In this document: piece after piece, positions 1 through 5,264 of the stretch
Position numbering within the stretch: the stretch's first letter is position 1
How the letters are laid out: each line of letters begins with the position of its first letter
Source: Alphaproteobacteria bacterium
Lineage (GTDB): Bacteria > Pseudomonadota > Alphaproteobacteria > Rhizobiales > Beijerinckiaceae
Direction of reading: 5' to 3'
Assembly: GCA_009920595.1 (NCBI GenBank)
Contig: RFZR01000054.1
Location: forward strand, 1 to 8,699
Length of the DNA: 8,699 nucleotides
Notes under the pieces: generated by a model
Seen by the model: only the letters and a program-made list of their open reading frames with translations
The model's database searches: none
Told to the model about the DNA's origin: nothing
Position numbers and translations under genes: made by a program

Positions 1-310
1 TTTCACCAGAATCCGCGTTTGTTACAATCGAGTTTGTATTGGTGGTTGTCACAGTTCCATTCTGGGCTGTGGTGACCGTAACCTTGTCCCCTGCTGTTCC
101 CGTTCCTTTAATCTGGTTTGTCTCCGCTGATCCGGTCGAAGCCGGTCCGGTATAAGCAAAATCGCCTGCGTAAGCCGCCAAGGGCATCAACAACAAACCA
201 CCGCTGATGATCGTGCTCGTCAGGAGACGCCGAGTGATTGCGGAGGAACGCGCAAAGCGTGGAAAACAAATGCCACGATGCCGGGCCACAAAGATCAGTT
301 CAAAATCCAT
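1..310 (-). CDS. N-terminus of a secreted surface/autotransporter-like protein (partial)
   Basis: The reading frame opens at ATG 308-310 and runs off the left edge, giving 103 codons. An in-frame stop lies just upstream, so no earlier start is possible in this frame. The first 48 residues form a long signal peptide: a polar, Arg-rich stretch of about 32 residues, a hydrophobic core (IISGGLLLMPLA) and an AYA cleavage site before GDFAYTG. Long N-regions like this are known from autotransporters and other large exported proteins. The mature part is rich in Thr, Asn, Gly and Ser and poor in Cys, and contains strings such as VTVTTAQNGTVTTTNTNS, typical of beta-helical or adhesin-like passenger regions. 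No passenger repeats, beta-barrel or catalytic domain can be seen because the gene is cut. Autotransporter is therefore an inference; another secreted beta-rich protein is equally possible. The ribosome-binding site is weak (GGGG about 6 nt upstream). Confidence 0.7.
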   Translation of the reverse strand, partial: MDFELIFVARHRGICFPRFARSSAITRRLLTSTIISGGLLLMPLAAYAGDFAYTGPASTGSAETNQIKGTGTAGDKVTVTTAQNGTVTTTNTNSIVTNADSGE

Positions 311-350
311 TACAACCCCAAAAACCTGTCAGCAGGAGAAGGAACGCACA

Positions 351-380
351 ACCAATTTTGGAACAACCATTTTTGGAACA
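351..380. repeat. Tandem 15-bp repeat, two copies
   Basis: Copies accaattttggaaca (351-365) and accatttttggaaca (366-380) are adjacent and differ at one base. They lie about 41-70 bp upstream of the surface-protein start codon, in what should be its 5' leader. The repeat is probably a slippage duplication. A regulatory role is possible but not shown. Confidence 0.8.
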
Positions 381-405
381 ACAAAGACGCAAAAGCGAAG
401 GTGAA

Positions 406-418
406 TGACCTTGCGTCA
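406..418. promoter_or_regulatory. Inverted repeat TGAC-N5-GTCA, copy 1 (candidate operator)
   Basis: The sequence is tgac-cttgc-gtca. The symmetry extends one pair further on each side of the core (aatgac at 404-409 with gtcatt at 415-420). It lies upstream of the minus-strand surface-protein gene and has the same arm and spacer design as the repeat at 548-560. The binding protein is unknown. Confidence 0.4.
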
Positions 419-434
419 TTTAAACTTACAAAGT

Positions 435-470
435 GATCAGACACTCTTCAGCGATCAGACACTCTTCAGC
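435..470. repeat. Perfect tandem 18-bp repeat, two copies
   Basis: The unit gatcagacactcttcagc occurs at 435-452 and again, identical, at 453-470. Two copies without spacers exclude a CRISPR array. The exact identity suggests a recent duplication. It lies between the two TGAC-N5-GTCA inverted repeats, so a change in copy number would change their spacing. Confidence 0.9.
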
Positions 471-547
471 GAACAATCTCACTCATAACAAAGCCGAGAA
501 TCGCGTTCACTTGTCTGTACACACTTAAAAAAAGCTACGATATACAA

Positions 548-560
548 TGACGTAACGTCA
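548..560. promoter_or_regulatory. Inverted repeat TGAC-N5-GTCA, copy 2 (candidate operator)
   Basis: The sequence tgacgt-a-acgtca is a perfect 6+6 inverted repeat around one base. On the minus strand it is followed by TATATC. If that is a -10 element, the palindrome would sit inside the 17-bp promoter spacer, with a poor -35 (TCTTAA). Such a position is common for repressor operators, but the promoter itself is weakly supported. Confidence 0.4.
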
Positions 561-669
561 ATTAAGAAGTAATCATTTGCTTAATTTTCTAAAGGTTTTG
601 CAACTACTGATTGTATTTATGGTGAGTCAGTTTATTCGCGTGTAGGCTATGCGTGACGAGACAATAAAG

Positions 670-693
670 AAGCCGCCTTTCGGCGGCTTTTTT
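670..693. terminator. Intrinsic terminator, possibly bidirectional
   Basis: Perfect 8-bp arms AAGCCGCC (670-677) and GGCGGCTT (682-689) enclose a 4-nt loop. Read on the minus strand the loop is a GAAA tetraloop, and the stem is followed by the T-containing tail CTTCTTTATTG. This is the expected place to end the DivK-like transcript. Read on the plus strand the stem is followed by a better T-run (689-693, then GTTTT), but no plus-strand gene is seen upstream. Confidence 0.75.
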
Positions 694-734
694 GTTTTCT
701 GTGTCTTGGTGAAGCCGCCCTTCGCGACGCGCCT

Positions 735-1084
735 TTATGCCGGTCCGGCATAGGCCTTCACCGTCTCGACAAATTTTCCAATCGAGATCGGTTTGGAGAG
801 ATAGGCCTCGCAGCCCTTCGAGCGAATGCAAAAGCCGTGACCGCGACGATGGGGATGGATTTCAACTCTTGATCCGCTTTCATCCATTGGATGATCACTT
901 CGCCTGAAACTTCAGGCAATTGAATATCCATAAGCACCAAAGCGGGATGGTGCGCGCGCGCGAGTTCCATCGCCTCGGTCCCGCTCGCGGTGGAAACCAC
1001 TTGATAGCCATGCGCCTCAAGGAGATCGGTGAAGAGCTTCATATTGAGCTCATTGTCTTCGACGATGAGAACCGTCTTGGCCAT
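735..1084 (-). pseudogene. divK: DivK-like single-domain response regulator, frameshifted by an internal deletion
   Basis: From ATG 1082-1084 the frame reads MAKTVLIVEDNELNMKLF and continues with the receiver hallmarks D10, phospho-acceptor D53 (LMDIQLPEVSG) and T83 (VAVTAFA). Next to 827-829 the frame shifts. The frame then open ends at TGA 758-760 with an unrelated tail. The true C-terminus is in another frame: RIRSKGCEAYLSKPISIGKF, then a helix and TAA at 735-737. That part carries the conserved Lys of SKP and helix 5. Compared with typical DivK (TAFAMKGDEERIR...), about 22 nt are missing, joined at a shared GC dinucleotide. The translated product would lack Lys and helix 5 and should not work as a receiver. 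DivK controls the DivJ/PleC-CtrA cell-cycle relay in alphaproteobacteria and is essential in several of them. Its usual partner pleD does not follow here. Assembly error remains possible. Confidence 0.8.
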
Positions 1085-1123
1085 GTCTGTTTTGATCCTG
1101 CGCAAGGCTACAAATTGCTGCTA

Positions 1124-1138
1124 TTAAACGCGAATAAA
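1124..1138. promoter_or_regulatory. CtrA-like box TTAA-N7-TAAA
   Basis: The 98-bp gap between the divergent DivK-like and DUF3572 genes contains TTAA-ACGCGAA-TAAA. It matches the CtrA consensus TTAA-N7-TTAA at seven of eight positions with the correct spacer. It lies about 40 bp upstream of the DivK-like start codon. divK is a known CtrA-regulated gene in Caulobacter, so the position fits. One near-match can also arise by chance in AT-rich DNA. Confidence 0.4.
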
Positions 1139-1182
1139 GGCCGAGTCGGCAATTGCACCTGTTTTTTAGAAGGGTTTAACCG

Positions 1183-1384
1183 ATGAAATCTGCTCCGGCA
1201 CCTGATCCGGAAGGCTTGGCGATTTCAGCCCTTCTCTTCATTGCGGCTGAAACCGAGACGCTCTCGCGCGGATGAGCCGCTGCTTCTTGCTTTTGCAGCG
1301 TCAGAAGCTCTTCCGCCGGAGACGGTTGTTGCAGCACATCGCAAGCTCCACAAAGCGGTTGATCCCGCGCATGAAACCTATTGA
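1183..1384 (+). pseudogene. DUF3572 family protein, internally deleted and frameshifted
   Basis: ATG 1183 has a good ribosome-binding site (AGAAGGG, 8 nt away). It opens a 30-residue frame, MKSAPAPDPEGLAISALLF and on to LSRG, stopping at TGA 1273-1275. From 1271 another frame continues with DEPLLLAFAASEALPPETVV and ends at TGA 1382-1384. The first part matches the N-terminal helix of DUF3572 proteins; the second matches their C-terminal DExLLLAFA block. The middle section, about 33 residues (the FLALTGI to LLS region in intact members), is absent, and the halves are out of frame by 3n+1. The divergent position next to a DivK gene is the usual place for this family in Hyphomicrobiales, which supports the identification. 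The molecular function of the family is unknown. Confidence 0.7.
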
Positions 1385-1394
1385 AGCGCTGCCC

Positions 1395-2240
1395 TCAAGG
1401 ACAAGGTGTTTCTTCTTTCTTTTCAAGTGATACCAACCGACCTTTCAAGCTGAAATTCAAGTAATCGAGCCGGAGCGCGGTTGATACACCGTTCTCGAGA
1501 AGATCCATAGAGACGCGATAGCTCGGCTCATCCACGGGATCTTTGCCCGGGTCAAAATAGGCAATCTCGACCGGCCATACCGCGCTGCCGGTCATCCCCG
1601 CTTTCTCAAGGAGCGTTCGATCTTCAGGGGCAAGCGCGCGCGCTTTGCCGATGACAGCAAATGTGTCGGGTGCCGATTTGCCTTCATCAGCACCATCGTA
1701 GACTTGCCGAGAAAAAAGAGTTTGTCCCGCTTGGGCGGCCTCGATCAAAGCACGGTAATGTTCGCCCGGAAATGATGTCGTTGCCGGAAATGATAAAACC
1801 GATTTGATCGGCGCGGACAATCTTACATCAAGTTCCGTATCTTTCTTTGTCGCGATGCCGGAGGTTTCAATCGCGGGCTGATCACCGACCCGGTTCAAAA
1901 CCGAAAACTTCATCGTCTTGCCATCAGGGTCTTCACTGGTGATCGATTGGCTATCGACAACCTTGGTGCCGATTTCACCGCCACCCAGAATGACGAGCTG
2001 GCGAAACGTCTGGACGAGGCCTTTGCAACGCCCGCTCTCAAGCTCAAAAACAATCCGCCCCTGCGCCGTATCAATGCCGGATGAGCCTTTGGTGCGATCA
2101 AGCACAAGATCATAAACCGCCCGATGCGGCGCGAGCACCGCCGGCGCCGCGAAGGCGGGCGTAACACCCCCGATGAGGAACGCCACGATGGTGACCAATC
2201 CCCGAGGCCCTATGACGCGTGTGTGTTTTTGTATTTTCAT
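1395..2240 (-). CDS. Exported DUF3108 domain protein
   Basis: The chosen start is ATG 2238-2240, giving 281 residues. It is preceded by a purine-rich GAGAAGAG at short spacing and begins a clear signal peptide: MKIQKH, positive residues, core LVTIVAFLIGG and cleavage after AFA at residue 31. The frame stays open upstream to 2378, but that extension would put the signal peptide inside the protein. The mature part shows the DUF3108 layout of beta-strand-rich blocks: HRAVYDLVL near the start, GRIVFELESGRCKG, a GQTLFSRQVYDGADEGK motif, WPVEIAYF, and a C-terminal ENGVSTALRLDYLNFSLKG. Length and ends agree with intact family members. The protein should act in the periplasm; its function is not established. 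It is convergent with the DUF3572 remnant (10 nt apart) and divergent from ridA (70 nt apart), so the two starts probably share a promoter region. Confidence 0.85.
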   Translation of the reverse strand: MKIQKHTRVIGPRGLVTIVAFLIGGVTPAFAAPAVLAPHRAVYDLVLDRTKGSSGIDTAQGRIVFELESGRCKGLVQTFRQLVILGGGEIGTKVVDSQSITSEDPDGKTMKFSVLNRVGDQPAIETSGIATKKDTELDVRLSAPIKSVLSFPATTSFPGEHYRALIEAAQAGQTLFSRQVYDGADEGKSAPDTFAVIGKARALAPEDRTLLEKAGMTGSAVWPVEIAYFDPGKDPVDEPSYRVSMDLLENGVSTALRLDYLNFSLKGRLVSLEKKEETPCP

Positions 2241-2310
2241 CTTGCTCTTCTCGAATGAGCGCGCGAAACCGGGGGCACGAACAACCAAATATTTGATCCG
2301 GAGACAACTC

Positions 2311-2656
2311 ATGAGCGTCGAATCCACTCTCGCCTCCCACGGCATCACGCTACCGGAAGCCGCAGCCCCTGTCGCCAATTATGTGCCTGCGGTCATTTCC
2401 GGATCACTGCTCTTTATTTCGGGCCAATTATGTCTCGATGGGCGATTTAAATCGCATTAAACGCTGCGTGCGTTTGGGCGGATTTATCAACGCGACGCCG
2501 GATTTCGGACCCTTGCCGCAAGTGATGAATGGCGCATCCGATTTGATGGTGCTTGCACTGGGTGACAAAGGCCGCCACGCACGCACGACAATCGGCGTCG
2601 CGCAATTGCCGCTCGATGCCGCTGTTGAAGTTGAAGCGGTTTTTGAGATTGCTTGA
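2311..2656 (+). pseudogene. RidA/YjgF family protein, internally deleted and frameshifted
   Basis: ATG 2311 has a good GGAG site 7 nt upstream. The first frame reads MSVESTLASHGITLPEAAAP, then NYVPAVISGSLLFISGQLCLDG, and stops at TAA 2458-2460 after 49 residues. The rest of the family is in another frame from about 2441: GDLNRIKRCVRLGGFINATP, NGASDLMV, GRHARTTIGVAQLPLDAAVE and a terminal FEIA, ending at TGA 2654-2656. Intact members of this roughly 150-residue subfamily have about 36 more residues between DG and GDL (including the VSxEEGQxAAR helix). These are missing here, at a junction in GATGGGCGAT. RidA proteins hydrolyse reactive enamine/imine intermediates. The Arg before TIGV and the Glu near the C-terminus that form the active site survive, but only out of frame. 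The stop overlaps the next start by 1 nt, showing former translational coupling to the phosphodiesterase gene. Confidence 0.8.
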
Positions 2657-3402
2657 TGGCAGCCCCATTCTGGTTAACCGCAACGCCGATTGCTCATCGT
2701 GGTCTTCATGACCGCGCGTCAGGCGTGATCGAGAACACGATCTCGGCAGCGCGCGCGGCTATTGAAAAAGGTTTCGCGATTGAATGCGATGTGCAGCTTT
2801 CCAGCGATGGTGAAGTCTTCGTGTTCCATGATGACGCGCTTGAACGCTTAACAAATGCAAGCGGTGACTTTAAAATCTTTTCAAAAACCGAAATCGGTAG
2901 TTTATCATTAAAAGGCACAAGCGATCACATTCCAACTTTGAGCGAGTTTCTCGATGTGATCGCGGGACGCGTGCCCCTCATCTGTGAAATCAAAAGCCGG
3001 TTTGATGGATCAATTGCGGCGGTTCAACGCGTCGCGGAAGTGATTGCCTCTTATGAAGGCCCGATCGCGCTGAAAAGCTTTGATCCCATCATGGTTGAAG
3101 CGACGGCGCATCATGCGCCTGATCGTCCGCGCGGCTTTATTGGCGAGAGTGTCTATGACGATCCGGAGTGGGATTTTCTGAGCGCCGAACAAAAAAAAGA
3201 TTTCGCGACGCTGCAGTCTCTCGATGCAATGAAGCTCGATTTTCTCTCGTGGTATATCAAAGACCTCGATCATCCGACGCCACAACTGGCGCGTGGATCT
3301 TTGGGGCTGCCGATTATGAGCTGGACTGTTCGGACCGCCGACCAAAGAATAAAAGCGCAACGCTACGCCGATCAAATCGTCTTCGAAGGCTTTCTCCCTT
3401 AA
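2656..3402 (+). CDS. Glycerophosphodiester phosphodiesterase family protein
   Basis: This 248-residue protein probably hydrolyses glycerophosphodiesters to glycerol-3-phosphate and an alcohol. It is a single GDPD TIM-barrel domain. The N-terminal signature PIAHRGLHD gives catalytic H14 and R15. The metal ligands E43 and D45 are in AIECDVQLSSDG, the second catalytic His is H58 in VFHDD, and a further acidic ligand is in the ICEIKS strand. The barrel closes with LPIMSWTVRT and ends in QIVFEGFLP, as in full-length relatives. No signal peptide is seen, so a cytoplasmic location is likely. The start is ATG 2656; it overlaps the ridA stop (TGATG), which indicates coupling. A TTG three bases upstream is less likely. 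Because ridA translation now stops at 2460, about 195 nt upstream are untranslated, which could lower expression unless the weak local site suffices. Confidence 0.88.
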   Translation: MAAPFWLTATPIAHRGLHDRASGVIENTISAARAAIEKGFAIECDVQLSSDGEVFVFHDDALERLTNASGDFKIFSKTEIGSLSLKGTSDHIPTLSEFLDVIAGRVPLICEIKSRFDGSIAAVQRVAEVIASYEGPIALKSFDPIMVEATAHHAPDRPRGFIGESVYDDPEWDFLSAEQKKDFATLQSLDAMKLDFLSWYIKDLDHPTPQLARGSLGLPIMSWTVRTADQRIKAQRYADQIVFEGFLP

Positions 3403-3421
3403 CCTCCCGCGTGGATCAAAG

Positions 3422-4642
3422 ATGAATATCACGATCACGCTGACGCAGAGCCTCAAAACGGTTGACGCCGTATCTTGGGATCGCTGCGCGATTGGAACGC
3501 CGGATGAAAAGGGAGAAGATGACAATCCCTTTCTCCGTCATGCGTTTCTGTCAGCGTTAGAAGATTCAGGCTCTGCCATTGCTGAAACCGGCTGGGGTGG
3601 CGCGCATCTTTTGATGCATGATGACAAAGACGAATTGATCGGCGCGGTGCCTGCCTATCTTAAAAGCCATTCGCGCGGCGAATATGTTTTTGATCACTCG
3701 TGGGCAGATGCCTATCGGCGCGTTGGCGGTCACTATTATCCGAAACTGCAAATTGCCGTGCCCTTTACTCCGGTCACCGGACCACGCCTCCTTGTGGCCC
3801 CCTCTCCGCAGCAAGATGAATTGCGAGATCAATTGGCTTTGGCCTTAAAAAATGTCGCAGCCAAAACAAATGCTTCTTCGGTTCACGCGACTTTTATCAC
3901 AGAAGCCGATTTAAAGAGTTTTTCAGCGGCGAATTATCTTGAGCGTTATGATCAGCAATTTCATTGGGTGAATGATCACTATTCATCTTTTGATGATTTT
4001 CTCGCGAGTCTTTCATCTCGCAAAAGAAAATCCATCAAACGCGAAAGACGCGATGCGTTGAGCGCCGGCATCACGATGGAATGGGTCACGGGATCTGACA
4101 TCAAAGAACATCATTGGGATGCATTTTTTGATTTCTATATGGATACGGGTTCGCGCAAATGGGGAAGCCCCTATTTGACACGCGAATTTTTCTCGCTGAT
4201 CGGCGAAAGAATGGCGTCAAAAATTCTGCTCGTGATGGCCAAACGTGCGGGACGCTATGTCGCGGGTGCCATCAATTTCATCGGCTCTCGTACGCTTTAT
4301 GGACGCAATTGGGGAGCGATTGAGCAACATCCTTTTTTGCATTTTGAGACCTGCTATTATCAGGCCATGGATTTTGCAATCACGCATCGACTCACCTCAG
4401 TTGAAGCGGGCGCGCAAGGCGAACATAAGCTTGCGCGTGGCTATCGTCCGGTGATGACTCGATCCGCGCATTTCTTGCGTGACCCGGGGCTTCATCAAGC
4501 GGTTGCAAATTATTTGGAAGAAGAACGCGCCTATGTTGAGCGGCTTGGCGGCGTTCTTGCTGAACATTTACCGTTTCGAAAAGCCAATCCACTCGATGGG
4601 GATACTGCGAACACTCTCGGAGATGACGAAGATGACTTATGA
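3422..4642 (+). CDS. FemAB-like GNAT protein (DUF482/PF04339 family)
   Basis: This 406-residue protein matches the family formerly called DUF482, often named peptidoglycan biosynthesis or GNAT N-acetyltransferase. Recognisable blocks in order are: NPFLRHAFLSALEDSGSA near residue 35; a GAHLLMHDD/IGAVPAYLKSHS strand pair; YVFDHSWADAYRRVGGHYYP; the KLQIAVPFTPVTGPRLLV motif; FLASLSSRKRKSIKRERRDA; FYMDTGSRKWGSPYL; a GRNWGA strand; and EAGAQGEHKLARGYRP near the C-terminus. By analogy with FemAB proteins it may transfer an amino-acyl or acyl group, but donor and acceptor are unknown. Nothing looks truncated, and the length is normal. It follows the phosphodiesterase gene after 19 nt and overlaps the HIT gene by 11 nt, so co-transcription is very likely. 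It ends in an acidic tail (GDDEDDL). There is no signal peptide or membrane segment. Confidence 0.85.
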   Translation: MNITITLTQSLKTVDAVSWDRCAIGTPDEKGEDDNPFLRHAFLSALEDSGSAIAETGWGGAHLLMHDDKDELIGAVPAYLKSHSRGEYVFDHSWADAYRRVGGHYYPKLQIAVPFTPVTGPRLLVAPSPQQDELRDQLALALKNVAAKTNASSVHATFITEADLKSFSAANYLERYDQQFHWVNDHYSSFDDFLASLSSRKRKSIKRERRDALSAGITMEWVTGSDIKEHHWDAFFDFYMDTGSRKWGSPYLTREFFSLIGERMASKILLVMAKRAGRYVAGAINFIGSRTLYGRNWGAIEQHPFLHFETCYYQAMDFAITHRLTSVEAGAQGEHKLARGYRPVMTRSAHFLRDPGLHQAVANYLEEERAYVERLGGVLAEHLPFRKANPLDGDTANTLGDDEDDL

Positions 4643-5054
4643 TACCAACAATATCTTCGCAAAAATTTTGCGTGGCGAAATTCCCTGCGAAAAACTCTAT
4701 GAAGATGAACACACATTAGCCTTCATGGATATCATGCCACAAGCCGAGGGTCATTGCCTCGTTATTCCGAAAAAACCTTCAACCGGTTTGCTTGATGCAG
4801 ACCCCATCGTTTTCGCCTCACTCTTCTCGACGGTACAAAAAGTAGCGCGGGCCGCGAAAGCTGCAATGCAAGCTGATGGCGTGACAGTGATGCAATTTAA
4901 CGGCGCGGCGGCTGGACAAACTGTATTCCATCTTCATGTTCATATTTTACCGCGCAAAGACGGCATCGCGCTCAAAGCGCACTCAGGACAGATGGAAAAG
5001 TCAGAGATCATCAAAGCGAATGCAGAAAAAATTCGCGCAGCACTCACGATATAA
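4632..5054 (+). CDS. HIT family protein (histidine triad nucleotide-binding)
   Basis: This 140-residue HIT protein carries the catalytic triad motif H100-L-H102-V-H104 in QTVFHLHVHILPR. Also present are the N-terminal NIFAKILRGEIPCEKLYEDE, the FMDIMPQAEGHCLVIPK strand pair and the QFNGAAAGQ loop before the triad. HIT proteins act on nucleoside phosphoramidates or dinucleotides in the cytoplasm; the exact substrate cannot be told from sequence. The start ATG 4632 is chosen because GGAG (4619-4622) lies 9 nt upstream and the family begins at this point. ATG 4623 directly abuts that site, and the open frame further upstream is only the shifted GNAT sequence. The start overlaps the GNAT stop by 11 nt. 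The gene ends 5 nt before the convergent small gene at 5060, with no terminator hairpin in between, so transcripts from both sides may overlap. Confidence 0.9.
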   Translation: MTYDTNNIFAKILRGEIPCEKLYEDEHTLAFMDIMPQAEGHCLVIPKKPSTGLLDADPIVFASLFSTVQKVARAAKAAMQADGVTVMQFNGAAAGQTVFHLHVHILPRKDGIALKAHSGQMEKSEIIKANAEKIRAALTI

Positions 5055-5059
5055 TTAAT

Positions 5060-5233
5060 TCACTGCCCTGTGAGCATCCGCGCAATCGGTGTGTCGGCAA
5101 CCTGCTTCCACAACATCATCGCGCCGTAAAGAAGTGCCACAAGGGTGACGGGTACAACAAGCCATGCGACCGCGTTTTCATAACGCAGACGCGCACGATA
5201 ACGATCCATGCGACGTTGGCGGCTCGTTCTCAC
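5060..5233 (-). CDS. Small single-span membrane protein downstream of clpA
   Basis: A 57-residue frame starts at GTG 5231-5233 and ends at TGA 5060-5062. The start is supported by a strong ribosome-binding site, AGAGGAG, 9 nt upstream, in the 31-nt gap after the clpA stop; this spacing suggests the clpA operon. An internal ATG (residue 9) has no such site. The N-terminus is very basic (eight Arg among the first 17 residues). It is followed by one hydrophobic segment at about residues 21-42 (AVAWLVVPVTLVALLYGAMM, then LW) and a short C-terminal tail KQVADTPIARMLTGQ. The charge pattern predicts the N-terminus in the cytoplasm. I do not recognise the family and assign no function. Evidence that it is real: strong SD, operon spacing, coherent topology and no competing gene on the other strand. 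Confidence 0.65.
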   Translation of the reverse strand: MRTSRQRRMDRYRARLRYENAVAWLVVPVTLVALLYGAMMLWKQVADTPIARMLTGQ

Positions 5234-5264
5234 CCGTTAAAACTCCTCTGACTCACAAAGCCCT

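Larger units (their letters stand above)
311..734. other. 424-nt AT-rich intergenic region with repeats and a terminator
   Basis: No convincing gene is seen on either strand. The region is the upstream region of the surface-protein gene and the downstream region of the broken DivK-like gene, both read on the minus strand. It is clearly more AT-rich than the flanking genes between about 480 and 610. It holds two short tandem duplications, two inverted repeats of the same design and a hairpin terminator, each listed separately. No tRNA-like cloverleaf was found. Confidence 0.7.

Noticed and set aside
435..470. Tandem 18-bp repeat as a CRISPR array
   Set aside because: There are only two copies, directly adjacent without spacers, and no cas genes.
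560..693. Plus-strand small RNA ending at the terminator at 670-693
   Set aside because: The T-run on the plus strand is good, but no convincing -35/-10 pair or tRNA-like fold was found in the 100 nt upstream. The hairpin is explained by the minus-strand gene.
604..831. 75-residue minus-strand open frame overlapping the end of the DivK-like gene
   Set aside because: It is the third, unrelated frame of this region. The real C-terminus of the receiver (GCEAYLSKPIS) is in another frame, and this translation has no protein-like features.
2241..2378. Upstream extension of the DUF3108 protein to 2378
   Set aside because: It would bury the signal peptide at residue 47 onward and overlap the divergent RidA coding region. 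The ATG at 2238-2240 has its own ribosome-binding site.
735..2656. Programmed frameshifting as the explanation for the three broken genes
   Set aside because: Expected internal segments are missing altogether, so a ribosomal frameshift alone would not restore the family folds. No slippery heptamers with stimulatory structures were seen at the junctions.
3010..3525. 171-residue minus-strand open frame opposite the phosphodiesterase gene
   Set aside because: It lies antisense to an intact, well-recognised gene, has an Arg-rich composition and no recognisable family.
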